Of a stretch of 64,000 bases of DNA, positions 25,440 through 36,888 are shown one piece after another. The position numbers and the translations under genes are program-made. Source of the stretch: Zerene cesonia (lineage: Eukaryota > Arthropoda > Insecta > Lepidoptera > Pieridae); NCBI RefSeq assembly GCF_012273895.1, contig NC_052109.1:7392432-7456431 (forward strand). Reading direction: 5' to 3'. The notes beneath the pieces are model-generated. The model was not told the origin of the DNA. It did no database searches and was given only the letters and a program-made list of their open reading frames with translations. The number at the start of each line of letters is the position of its first letter. Within the stretch, counting starts at the first letter, position 1.

Positions 25440-25746
25440 CTGCTTAAAAGCAGTGGTGGCTCAGTGGTGAGAACATCGGATTTCAAAAATCGATAAGTCG
25501 GGTTCGAGACCGTGCGAGTGTGCAGGAAATAAATTGATTTTTCAATTTATCTGCGCATGTAGATAACATCACCACTGCTTAAAACGGTGAAGGAAAACAT
25601 CGTGAGGAAACCGGCATGTCCAAAAATCAAAAAGTTCGACGACATGTGACATCTGCCAACCCGCTTGGCCAGCGTGGTGGATTATGGCCTGAGCCCTCAT
25701 AGGAGGCCTTTGTCCCAGCAGTGGGATCATATAAGGGATGATGATG
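25440..25746 (+). mobile_element. tRNA-derived SINE (Metulj-like), second copy
   Basis: Same A-box, B-box, body and CAGCAGTGGGATC...GATGATG tail as 19156-19487. Its 5' end also shows the CTGCTT/AAGCAG inverted pair, here with only AA between. No clear target duplication was found. Confidence 0.85.
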
Positions 25747-26492
25747 CTCCTTAAATTGCATGCATTCGTGAGTAAAGAATAACATATCACAATTTAAATT
25801 AATTATAAAAGTGTCTAATATTTATGTATATTATTGTAAATAAATAAACACGAAAATACACGCAAACTTGCAATGTAATTATCGTTTATTAATCGCAAAT
25901 AAATCAAAAACGCCACACTGCTAAAGTTTCGTATCAATTTGGAAACTTCTAAGTCAATTCTCGATATAGATATGTAATAAGTTGGGGCAAGTTAGCCTTC
26001 GCCCCAGTTCCATTAAAACTTATAATTCGAAATCTGGTTTGAGGATCACAGTGGATTATGAACAGGTCATTAATGGGTCACCAAATACGTTACTCAGTGA
26101 GTCATGCATTGAACCACTTGCTATATGAATTCTAACCTTATTGTAAAGGTAAACGTTAAGCACTTAAATCCTTCTCGATTGATATGTGATATCATTTACG
26201 TTTATAGGTTCTGTATATACTAATAATAATAATAATAAATATTTATTTAATAGGTTTTACGTTATTGTAACAGTGGATTGTGGCTCAGGCGCTCTTGCTT
26301 GTTGCTATATTGTTGTGTTTTGTTAGTCGTGTGGAACTTTTAACCGACGTTAAAGTAAAGGATGTTCTTAATTGGATCTTTATTTCAAATGAAATTTAAA
26401 ATGAATGCAATACTATAAGTTAGGAGTGCTTTTGTTTTAGAAGCCACGCTTCCCTTACATGCGACTTGTGGAGACGTTATTTAGAAACCTAA

Positions 26493-26697
26493 TCTTTTCT
26501 TTATATATATAAAATCTCTCTCGTGTCACCATGTTAGTTTAGGAGCATGGTGCTCCTCCAAAACGACTGAAGCGATTTTCATGAAATTTTGTGTGCATCA
26601 ATATACACAATTGTATGTCTGAGAATCGGCAAACATCTATTTTCCATACCCCTTAATGATAAAAATGAGGCAGAACAGCGTTTGCCGCGTCAGCTAG
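26493..26697 (+). mobile_element. Non-autonomous Helitron, type C
   Basis: A/TCTTTTCTTTATATATATAA start, CCTCCAAAACGACTGAAGCG core, GTTTGCCGCGTCAGCTAG/T end. A small insertion repeats GGAGCATGGTGCTCC, itself palindromic. Confidence 0.75.
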
Positions 26698-27224
26698 TAA
26701 TATAAATAAATATACCAATGAAATATATAAAGATTTCCTTATTTCTATTTCTTAACATGGAAGCTCTGTTTACGACAGTATACATTTCAAGGTCATTGAC
26801 AATATGGCAACACTTATTACTAATTTCAAACAAAAAAAAATTAACAATTAGAAAAACTGGTGTAATCTAATGACCACTCGTGCTAAAATCAATCAAGACC
26901 TTAGCAGTATACAGGCAATTACGTATACACTCGACTGTTGATGCGAAAAACATAACCCTCCTTACAGCAATCGGTTAAGGTCACGTAGATTGTTCTAGAG
27001 CAGTTGCCCAGACATATTGTATGGCAATAATCAAGTTACAACTAACACGATAAAGAAAACCGTCTAACCAGATCAGCATCCGCTAAACAGATTAACTGTG
27101 ACGCGTTTAATTGCGGACATTTATGAGGCTGCAATAGCATTGACCGCCTGCGCGTAGTGGGTTACAATTCAAGGTACCGGATTCGATCTTGATAAGTGCA
27201 AAAAATATCTATATTGGAATCCTA

Positions 27225-27401
27225 TCCTAGTAATATTATAAATGCGAAAGTTTATAAGGATGTGTGTGTGTTTGTTGCTCTTTCACGCAAAAAAACTAAC
27301 TTGATACCTAGACAGCTGGACAACTGGAATAACATATAGGCAACTTGTTATCCCGATATTCCAACGGGACTACTACGGGTGAAACCGCGGGGCACAGCTA
27401 G
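27225..27401 (+). mobile_element. Non-autonomous Helitron, type A, internally deleted
   Basis: TCCTAGTAATATTATAAATG start after A and GGTGAAACCGCGGGGCACAG CTAG/T end. The CTGAACCGATTGCAATG core is deleted. Confidence 0.82.
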
Positions 27402-28134
27402 TTTTATATATTGATTAAGATACTGCCACTTTGAATATCTGAATATTCGAAACGTCTGCTCCTAACTCTGTAACTAACTCATAGATAGTGAATGATTACT
27501 AATGGGAAACGTGTACCTTGAGGAAAAGGGACTACCGACCCATTTTAATAGCATTAGCGTTAAAAAATTCAATGACGTTTTCTGAGTCTTACGCAGCGTT
27601 TTCTATGACACTGTAATCCATTATCTACGATAAAAAAGGCCTGTTTAACTTCTAATAACATGAGACATGTCAAAGTGAAAATCGATGGAGTCCATTTGAA
27701 GTTTACGTTATAAATAGACCGACAACGTTTCAATATATGGTTTTCCGATAAAAAATAGCTTTCCATTCATATAAATTGTTCTTTTATTCATTTTAATAGA
27801 TTCTCTCCAACGGTTCTTCCTAAAATCGTATATTTTGTGTAAATTGTTTCCAAATTTCACCAAATATATATTTAGGAGATGGGAAATTTCTAGAAAAACC
27901 TCATTATCGTTCTGGATTGGTTACAACCAATAGCGGTCTACGTGCCGAGCCTGGATACCTACCTCCTAACTTATAAATTTTGAGCAAATACCTTCCCGAA
28001 GACTTTAGATAAATTACGAACGCGAGGGTGGAATACGAAATTTTATCTATTAAATATATGAATTGAAATATTTCACGATGTTTTTGAAGTCCGAGACCAA
28101 ACAAATCGAGTATTAATAAAATAATCAATGAATA
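27402..28134. other. AT-rich stretch without gene
   Basis: No gene recognised. The short open frames have no protein-like pattern. Confidence 0.45.
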
Positions 28135-28320
28135 GTTATTTTTAACAAAAACTAAACTGCCTTAAAATTGTCAGACCTAGAACAAATTGAAATAGGACCA
28201 CACGGAAGCTTTCAAATAATAAAAATTATCAATATTTTGACCTAATCACATTCAAAAACTCTGAGGTGACACAAATAAAATAAAATAAAATAAAGCTCCT
28301 TTTTGAATTCGGTTGAAAAA
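28135..28320 (-). repeat. AACCGACT-family dispersed repeat (inverted)
   Basis: AAACTAAACTGCCTTAAAAT, AATAGGACCACACGG and, at the right end, CTCCTTTTTGAATTCGGTTG. A short (AAAAT)n run has expanded inside it. Confidence 0.55.
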
Positions 28321-28844
28321 AACAAAGCGATCATTGAGAGATGTTATCTAAAAAATTTAAATTCCTATGTATAATATTGACCGAGATCTCAGCTAACATA
28401 ACACAGCTAGTAGATAGTACAATAACAATGGAATATATTTAACTACCGCATCGTAATTGATTTATCAAATAAAAAATCTATAAGCTCAATTGATTCTTCG
28501 TCCGAAGCCTGATATAATGTCTGGTAACTTTAAATCTTCAGTTTAAAATGCAAAACACTAAACAAAGCTTAGTGTTTTCAACCAGGCAGGAAATTAAATA
28601 TAATACACACATTACAAAAGCTTTCACCTTAATGTACACATAATTTATTGAGGCTTTTAGTGTCCTTTTCTAGCATCGCTTAATTGGCATCCCTTACTAT
28701 GAAAACAAGATTTATTTCATTCCTCTATCGTAATTACAAATGGGAAATTGTTTATCTATTGTAAAAGGCTGTCAAAGGCTTTTAAATAAATGTTTTTACG
28801 CTGCTATAACTATTTGTTTTAATCACAGTAATACTTTTGTTTGG

Positions 28845-29015
28845 ATGCTTGTCCGTCAATGACGCTAAAACTACAGAACGGATTTTGATAAAATTTCGTA
28901 CACAGACAGGGTAGGAGATGACTTCGGTGATAGGATACTGTATATCCCGATTAAATGTTCCCTTGGGATAAAACAGAAATCTTGATATCCGGACGGAGCC
29001 GGGACGAGAGTTTAG
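28845..29015 (+). mobile_element. Helitron-like element, type G, worn
   Basis: GACGCTAAAACTACAGAACG, CCCGATTAAATGTTCCCTTG and CCGGACGGAGCCGGGACGAG match the copy at 41232-41416. The CTAG end has changed to TTAG. Confidence 0.65.
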
Positions 29016-29519
29016 TTTACGATATTACAAAATTCGTATTCAGTATTTTTTTAATTCTTGCATAACAGTTTTAATGTTTAAAATTTAACACAATACAACG
29101 ATACAAGTTTGTCAGTCCTTTATGTCTTCGTATAAAACTTTGAAGAGTGCTCACAGGATTGCCAGCTGTTTGAAGAAAAGCTCTTTCACACTACTATAAA
29201 ATATTTTACGATTCGAAAAACTGAATACTTGGAGAGTGAGAGAGTAACTTCCCGTTACTGGTCTTAGTTATATAAGTAAAATACATTGTTATATTGGTGA
29301 TGTACCCAAAGTGATAAAGAAATGTAAATAAAATCTTAAATTTTGGGGGAAATCTCGACTAATATGTAACTCTGTTTATCTCTCTTTTACGCCTAGAGTA
29401 CTTAAATAATTTGGATGAAATATAGTACAGAAATAGGACACAGGGGAAAAAGAAGATAGTTTTAATGTTGTAAATCCACGAGAGCGGGAACCATACCTTA
29501 AACTGTCTTTTAGGTCTTT

Positions 29520-29553
29520 GACCACCCGTGCGAAGCCGCGGGCGAAAAGCTAG
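29520..29553 (+). mobile_element. Helitron 3' end
   Basis: CGTGCGAAGCCGCGGGCGAA AAGCTAG before T. The start of this copy upstream is not clear. Confidence 0.55.
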
Positions 29554-29972
29554 TAAACTATACATTACAAGCGAAAATAATCTACTGGAAAATTAACGGT
29601 AACAAAAGACCGTCAGAAAACAATAACATTTTAAAAAATATGAAAAGAATATTAGGTTTCAGATAACAGATTTAATTTCAAAATCACTGGAAATTATCCA
29701 AATATTGAATCGAAAATAAAGATAAATGCCTCACGTCGGCTCTGATTGAAAAACTTTTCAGTGAAAACGTGACATCTGCTTTGATATTATGTCACGGATT
29801 ATGTTAGTAAAAAGTTCTAGAAGGATTTGTCCTCTTATATATAGTAAGCAAGATAAGATAACTTTTTGTACCAGCATTATTTTATTATGTGATGATAATA
29901 GACTTTGTTTCTATATCAGATCTCTTGAGTTTTTAGATCTCGTAGCGTGTTGCCCAAAACATTTGTAGTAGG

Positions 29973-30150
29973 TATGTTATCCGGAGGCCCGTATCCTTTC
30001 CCTCACCCTTCCCAGTCAATTCCTTCTTTCCAGACGTCAATCCTTTCCTTATTAAAGCATGAAGCGCCCGTAGAGGCACTACCTCTGCAAATTACGGGCG
30101 GTGGTGATCGTTTAGCATCAGACGAACCACAAGCTCAGTTGCCCACTAAG
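29973..30150 (+). repeat. CACCACCGCCC-family repeat
   Basis: CCGGAGGCCCGTATCCTTTC, CACCCTTCCCAGTC and GGGCGGTGGTGATCGTTTAG in order, then CCACAAGCTCAGTTGCCCAC. The apparent ORF across it is an accident. Confidence 0.68.
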
Positions 30151-30432
30151 ACAAACAAGAAGTTACACAACTATTTGACCCCGGTATATACCTAGGGACA
30201 TTGGAGCTGATGAGATTTTGCTTAATATAAATGGCCATTTGACCAGTCCAGTTAGAAATACGATATAAAAAAAACTTTAAATAAAATATTTATTCGATTA
30301 CATTTTTGTTTAAATTAATAAAGTACTTAATATAATTTTTATCCTTGCTTATAAAACAATATTTTCTTCCTCTAATCTGTTTCACAATTGTACGGTTTCT
30401 CTAATTATATCCATGAATGTAATTTTTTAATG

Positions 30433-30487
30433 GTTTAAAATCCCTTTAAAAGTCATCAGACCGAAGACTTTTAAAGGGATTTTAAAC
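30433..30487. repeat. Perfect 22-bp inverted repeat
   Basis: Arms 30433-30454 and 30466-30487 (GTTTAAAATCCCTTTAAAAG...) with an 11-nt loop. The sequence resembles the arms of the inverted-repeat elements at 829, 12518 and 40878, and the flank TTTAGAATACTTGCGAG echoes their ends. Confidence 0.8.
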
Positions 30488-30850
30488 GGTTTTACTCATT
30501 TTATATTCACATTTAGAATACTTGCGAGTCTGCTCACGACTTTCTCATTATTCTATTTACTTTTTCTTTCTTTCAAAAAACGCAATGCGTATGGCTCCAA
30601 GTTGTAACTTAACTAACTTCTCTACACGCGAGATGAAAGCGTTATTGACCAAGCATTAACTTAACTCCAACTTATTCTAGTTTAAAGCATTCGTACCGAA
30701 AGTTTTCTTTCACTTTACTTAAGTAGCAAGTATGCAGCGCATTTCGATGTATTAAGTTAGCAACGGGGATTTATTTTGTTCAATGTAGATATAAATTATG
30801 GAATAGTAGACTTTTAGACATCAATAAAACAAACTAATAGCTTCTATTTT

Positions 30851-30980
30851 TAGTTTTATAGCACATAAAACCGAAAGAGTAGAAGAAATTCGATTGCTGA
30901 GTCATCAAGGGTCTACGCGTTGCTACGGTTTGGTAAAAGGAAACGAGTTCGAATCCCAAATTTTTCTATTATTTAAAAAT
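30851..30980 (+). repeat. CCGAAAGAG tRNA-like SINE, deleted copy
   Basis: ACATAAAACCGAAAGAGTAG AAGAAATTCGATT then CTACGCGTTGCTACGGTTTG and the B-box GAGTTCGAATCCC. Compared with 34945-35125 it lacks the A-box segment and an internal piece. Confidence 0.68.
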
Positions 30981-31680
30981 GTCTCAAACTGACTGTTATA
31001 AAATGACCCTAAATTTTAAATTGTTACCAAGATTATGACCTCGTTTTAAATGACAAAAAATTCTATGATGTATTCTTATAATTATAATGTGTGAGTCTAA
31101 CGTCCAGCTCGGTTGCCTAACTAATATCAATAAAATGCAAATAAAGAGTTATCAAAGATCCAATTCTTCACATTTATATCACCCATATATCACCTGTATC
31201 TAGTGGGGTAAAATTCAAACATAACTACAATAAGATACTTTCCAGAATTGAAAACAAGGTTTAAATCTATGTAGGTATGTGCTGTAACTCTGCTCAAATC
31301 ACGCCGATATATCGCTCATCCGTATTTGATTAACCCAAAACGGAGATGGCACTTGGCAATACCTAATGGCGAATCAATCCAACTCGTCATTCCACACGAA
31401 ACACTAAAGAAAAACTAAAAACTTCTTCTCTTCTCTATCTTCTGTACCTTTTGACATAAGAAGTGCACAACCGACTTTCGTATTTGAATTAACTAACAAC
31501 ATAACATATATCCTCAATAGTCCATTGCAAAATTACATTGAGTTGATTTTCTTAGATTATGGAATTTTATTTGATGGATATTTAGGGGAGATTAGTAGAA
31601 ACTGGAATTCAAGTTTGTGGGGTCGCCACCCTTGTCCCGCGACATTTTAGAAAAAAGGGTTTCACGCGTGTATCCCTAAA

Positions 31681-31815
31681 CTAGCAATCGCACCTGCTTC
31701 GCCCGTGGTAAACATATAGCATTTAGGGATCACGTACATGTCCAAAGTGAAATAATTAATAGAGCGGTCGAGCTGTTCCTTAGATAAGCACGTTCAAACA
31801 AAATTTTATGTTAGA
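31681..31815 (-). mobile_element. Non-autonomous Helitron, type B (inverted, worn)
   Basis: CTAGCAATCGCACCTGCTTC then GCCCGTGGTAAACATATAGC. The distal part (CGTTCAAACAAA) is eroded. Confidence 0.65.
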
Positions 31816-32588
31816 CTATAGATTCAATTACTACCATAATAACAATGCGTCATATTCATCGTCGTCTTTTGAAAAATTATGTGGTGCGGTGTTAAAACAG
31901 CTGGTATACATTAAATAATTGAATATGTAAAACAATAAATAGAAAATACTGAGAAAGTATACTAAAACCAAATTTGTGATACAATATGCAACCAGGTACT
32001 GCTCTTCACTAATTCGATCAAAAGCAGAATATCCTAAAACCTACATCTATTTCGAACAAATCTAGCTACCAATATCGACCGAGAAGATTTTATAAAACAA
32101 AAATAAAGGTATATTATTATCCAGATTTAATCCTGGAATTCGAAAAATTCTCGCTCATACTCCGGGTAATAAATCACTTTTGCTTGTCGTGGAAACAGGA
32201 ATCTGAGTACACTTAGATGGGGTGTTTGAAATCCGGTATAAAATTACCGTCAACTCAATCATGCATTATTTTTTCACAATTATATTTACTTAATCAATCA
32301 AGCAAATAGACCAAAGCTATAAAACATAACTTAACCGTGTAATTCGGTATATATTTTCAATTATCATATTTTATCCAGTACAATGTTAGGGGTAGCGGAT
32401 TTTGTGGGTATCGTTTATTCTCAACAGTCCACCCTTTCATATATATACTTTATGGTCTTTATACTTTTTGAATTACTCGATTTACATTTTTCACGTTATC
32501 TTTTAGACACGTGTTTGCGTAAACCTGAATAAAATACACGGGAAACAAAATACTGCATTGTTGTGTGGATTTTAGTAAGCTTAAGAAT

Positions 32589-32727
32589 CTATACTATGAA
32601 GCTAATTAGTTTGTTTCTATGTTTATTTGGTTGATCTCAGAAAAATTCTTTCACTGTTCGATAGCCCATTGATTGAGGAAGACTTTAGACTATATATGTA
32701 ACACGGGCGACGGCGGGGCAGACCTCT
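32589..32727 (+). mobile_element. Decayed type B Helitron
   Basis: CTATACTATGAAGCTAATTA start and GTAACACGGGCGACGGCGGG...CTCTAAT end, with the last CTAG mutated. Confidence 0.6.
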
Positions 32728-32790
32728 AATCATAAAAATAAATGTCAACATTGATATATCCTATCCTACTATCCTACTAATCCTATCGTA

Positions 32791-32996
32791 TCCCACAAAT
32801 ATTATAAATGCGAAAGTTTGTAAGGACGTGTGTGTGTGTTGCTCTTTTACGCAAAGACTACTGAACCGATTGCAATGAAATTTGGTACGTATATATATAG
32901 GCAAATACAATATGCAATAACATATAGGCAACTTTTTATCCCGATATTCCTACGCTATACGGACTTACGGGGGTGAAACCGTGGGGAGCTGCTATT
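32791..32996 (+). mobile_element. Non-autonomous Helitron, type A, mutated 3' end
   Basis: ATCCCACAAATATTATAAAT start preceded by reiterated TCCTA units, AACCGATTGCAATG core, GGGTGAAACCGTGGGGAGCT GCTAT instead of GCTAG. Confidence 0.75.
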
Positions 32997-32999
32997 GTT

Positions 33000-34944
33000 T
33001 CAATAAAAGCGAAATTAGGCACCAGCGGTTAGTATCGCTGCAAATTGCCGATATACGCCTTAAAAAACTTAATATTTCCATTTTAAAGTCATACCGATAA
33101 GGCCTTTGAATAACATTGTACGACGCAAACTTTGTAATCAAACGACTAAATATAAACTTTATACTGAGCATATAAAGTTTAATTTAAAACCACGTGCATT
33201 CATCTTTCCAGTAAACACATAAATACTAATACTGAAAGAAGCGTCTAGCCAGCTTGATAGATCCCTACATTACGGTATAGATGTGCTTTTGCGCACTTGA
33301 TAGTTCCCGCAGGTTTACTCCTTATCTTACAAAAATGATAAATCGAAATTATGAAAGAAAGATGTTTTTTTTTATTTTGCGTCATTGCTTATTTACTATT
33401 TTTACTGATATTTTGACTGATTAATAATAAAATGTTTGCAAAATAAGTTCAGAAGCTTATTCCGTTAAAGGGCGATATATTAATCTTTAGTTAAAACCGT
33501 CCAAAAAAGTATTACAATAATTAAAAACATCACATATAAAATGTATAAAGATATACAATTAGCACTCGTTTTTGAAATGGTTATTAAATCCTTCCTTAAT
33601 AACAATCATTCACTCAAACAAATAATTATAAGCGATAGGTACGTTTAAACGAATAATTAACAGGTGCGCGGAACATCGACATTAACATATATAATACAGA
33701 ACTAATATATTACGCCATAGTTGGTACAATAACTGAAGTTATGGCCAAATTGAATTTATACGACCAACTCCATTACAATAAGTAACTATTACAGACTCCT
33801 TTTAGATTGAATATTTGAGATATTAATGCTGCAGTTGCTCGTATAAGAAAATATCGTAGTATAATTAAATTATCAAATATAAGGATAAAGAAATTATACA
33901 CACTCACACACGCACACTCGTATGAGTATTTTTTTTTTTAGAAAAATATAGAACTAATATTAGGAATTAGTAATGTAGCAAGCTTACACCTAAACTGTAG
34001 TTTCATTAAAAACTCCTTTCAGGATAATTTATTGCCCAAATTCAACTTCAAATTTGTTTAATCGAAAATATTAATTCCTAATTTAATTAATGTGTTTAAA
34101 CAACTCTTGTTTTAATTTATCTACATTTCCGGTTCAGACCATCGAAAATTATCATTTCAATAAATAGTATTTGTAGTACCTATGTATAAGTAAAAACTGG
34201 AGGGTAATTAATAATATTAAACCGAATGAAATTCTATGTCCGCTCAATTCTAACACGATATTAGATTCACATCTAAACGTACCTTATATTTTCTTCAATA
34301 GATTGGAAGAAAATTTCTCCAATACAGCCAAATTAAAAAGTCGTTTTTGAACGTCGCAAAAACAACGCGATCAAACATTTCCTAACATGTCACCTTCACA
34401 TAACGGCATTATAATACACATAGTGACGTCAAAGCCATAATAAGTAGGGTAATAAGCCTCGCCGAAAATACCCATCGTAGGGTTTCCATGAAGCCGCACA
34501 GTCGATTACGTTCAGTAGACTGAAGGCTGATAGGTATATTATCCCTAAATAATCCATATTTTAGATATTTCGCTGGTTAATAGTTGAGTTGCAATTTGTA
34601 ACGATACACCTATGATATGATAAGGGATTACTAACATGCGAAGATTACATGATTAATTTTCTAATGATAACAAATATTTGTTACAAGAATTACGGTTTAT
34701 CTTGTAAATGTAATATGTAAACATTATTCATGTGAGCAATTAATGTTGCAAAAACAATGAAAATCATGTTTGAAACACGTCAGTATGAGGCAAAATAGAT
34801 TCAGTTTAATTTGGAGCAAAACAATTTTCGCGTAATATTGAATATTTATCTTGATATTGGGGAAAATCAGACAGCTCACCGTCGCACCATTTCCCCTACT
34901 AACACATGCCTGTAGATTCGAATGAACACAATAATTTATTTAAT
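33000..34944. other. 1.9 kb AT-rich stretch without gene
   Basis: No coding region, RNA gene or named repeat recognised. Confidence 0.5.
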
Positions 34945-35125
34945 TTTAAGTTTTATAGCATTGAAATGCTTTACAATATATGCCCTTAGACACATAAAAC
35001 CGAAAGAGTAGAAGAAATTAGATTACTGTGGTGAGATCATGGGTGGCCGAGGCTACGCGTTGCTACGGTTTAGCAAAAAACGCGGGTTCGAATCCCGCCT
35101 GGTGATCAGATATTTTCTATTCTTT
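34945..35125 (+). mobile_element. CCGAAAGAG tRNA-like SINE, best copy
   Basis: Contains a tRNA-like unit at about 35037-35105 with an A-box-like TGGCCGAGG and a perfect T-arm, GCGGG-TTCGAAT-CCCGC (35082-35098). Upstream ACATAAAACCGAAAGAGTAG is shared with 30851-30980 and, inverted, 6331-6361. The acceptor pairing is imperfect and there is no regular D-arm, so this is a retroposon, not a working tRNA gene. Confidence 0.65.
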
Positions 35126-35742
35126 CAAATTTTTTCATGATTATTTTATTTTAATGAAAGGATTCAAAATGAAATTATTGGCTTCGTCACATACCAACCT
35201 AGTAAGCGAATTTAAAAAAGAAAACCTCGCGAACCGTACCACCAGATTAGACCCAATTATAACCTACAAATTACGGCATCGTTATCCGAAATCTAATCTC
35301 AACCATAATTCAAGTCCAGTCTTTGAAGGGCGGTAGCTAGACTAGCACCAATGATAAATCACCTAGCTTACCTTGTGAGTGCTGTAATAAACTTCCAAGA
35401 AGGCATGACTCAGCAATTTTTCCTTAGTCTCTTATGGTATCTGCTAACCTCACTATTCCATGTTATTAGTCATTGTCGTCCGTACTTTGATTTAAATCGA
35501 CTTCTACAGCATACGGTCTTTTGTATTAAGGTATTGCATTCTAAGCAACAAGCAATATTTGAAGAATGAGAGAGCACATTTCCTTAAAAAGTAGACCGAT
35601 TTTCGTTCTCATATTTTTATTTTTTAATTGGTTACTGAAGATCCCTTTCACATATATCTAAATACCCACCAAACAATAAAAATAATTGCTACAATTGGAG
35701 AATTAAAATCGCCGTATTAAATCACAAAATTTTAGGAGTCGT

Positions 35743-35935
35743 TTATCACTACATAATATAAAATAAAGCGGCTTTCCGCCGTCTGTGTGTCTGTATGTTA
35801 GCATACTTTAGCAACTCTTTAAAAAAACGCAACAGATTTTCATTGTTTATTTTAATTCATAGAGTGATCAAGATTAATTATTTATGTATAAATCATGCAT
35901 TACTGAACCCGTGCGAAGACAGGGCGGGTCGCTTG
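35743..35935 (+). mobile_element. Decayed type D Helitron
   Basis: ATCACTACATAATATAAAAT start, CATAGAGTGATCAAG middle, CCCGTGCGAAGACAGGGCGG end without CTAG (GCTTG). Confidence 0.6.
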
Positions 35936-35948
35936 TAATATATAAAAT

Positions 35949-36095
35949 ACTAGATGCTCGCTCCGGCTTCCCTCGGGTTGTCCTATTATTTATCTTTATC
36001 GAGATGTCAACTATTTGTCTATATTAACTATCAAGTTAGACAAAACTACAATGACCAAAGCGGACAAACAACGTGAAACGTAAATTTATATATTT
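35949..36095 (-). mobile_element. Helitron-like element, type F (inverted)
   Basis: CTAGATGCTCGCTCCGGCTT left, GGACAAACAACGTGAAACGT right. A few bases on (about 36103-36150), CTAGCGATTCGCCCCGG is a type B tail fragment, also inverted. Confidence 0.6.
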
Positions 36096-36882
36096 AATAC
36101 TAGCGATTCGCCCCGGTGTCACTTGTAGTACAATATTTCTGTCCATAAGAACCTTTCTTGTGCCTCAAAAGCGTTAAAATAAATTACCGAATTGGTTTAG
36201 CTATTCTCGAGATTATTTACGTATTACAAATACTTCTATTTAGTGGATAAACGAATAAGCCTATAGATGTTAGTGATGTTGCTGAATAAAATAAATGGTT
36301 ACTGAAACCAAAACACCAATTAATGGAAACCAACGGTTCTTCTAATTTAATACTCAATTGAATCAAAATAAATACATTAGACCCATTAATTATTATAAGC
36401 ATAAAGGAATACTTAATGACATCAGTATGTCTTAAAAAATAATAATGGCGATTCTATTGCAAGAAATCTACATGATTATTAAATTCTATTCGGTTTATAA
36501 GTCAAGGATGATTTAATTATCCTTTGGAAATTAATGAGTAAGGAGTTAACAATGACGTATTAATCCCGCAAGACCCGCCTTATCACGGTTGAAATTACGT
36601 TCCCAGATATAAGTAGTAGAAATATAAATAGTATTTCTTTACGTAACAAAAATTACTAACGAAATAGTAATATAATTGCAATATATGTATTCATTGCACT
36701 TGACAGTAAATGAAACGATAACCACTTATCCTTCAACGAGAAATAGAATAGTATCTGTAGAAACAATATAATTTGTAATATGAGTAACACGGTAATCGTA
36801 ATGAAATAGAACTAGGTATATTGATTACAATATGCAAGTCACATTAGCAAAACAGGCAACTCAGCAATACATTAATGATATT

Positions 36883-36888
36883 ACTCAC
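36883..36888 (-). promoter_or_regulatory. Splice donor of the Calx exon
   Basis: Read on the minus strand, the coding sequence GAAACTGA is followed by GTGAGT, a near-consensus 5' splice site. The reading frame would stop at TGA (36887-36885) if not spliced. The homology to CBD2 breaks off exactly here, in the middle of a beta-strand, which supports a real exon end. Confidence 0.85.

Larger units (their letters stand above)
1..36882 (-). other. Probable long Calx intron, repeat-filled
   Basis: The Calx exon ends in a donor pointing towards lower coordinates and no later NCX exon (rest of CBD2, alpha-2 repeat, C-terminal membrane segments) could be recognised here on the minus strand. The block is therefore best read as intron, at least 36 kb, made of AT-rich DNA and the repeats listed separately. 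Short exons could have been missed by eye. Confidence 0.5.

Noticed and set aside
31820..31880. Minus-strand KDDDEYD as a piece of the missing Calx CBD2 exon
   Set aside because: Neighbouring residues do not match NCX and a stop follows at once.
35037..35105. True tRNA gene
   Set aside because: The acceptor stem has mismatches and no regular D-arm or anticodon arm is found; related copies are scattered, so it is a SINE.
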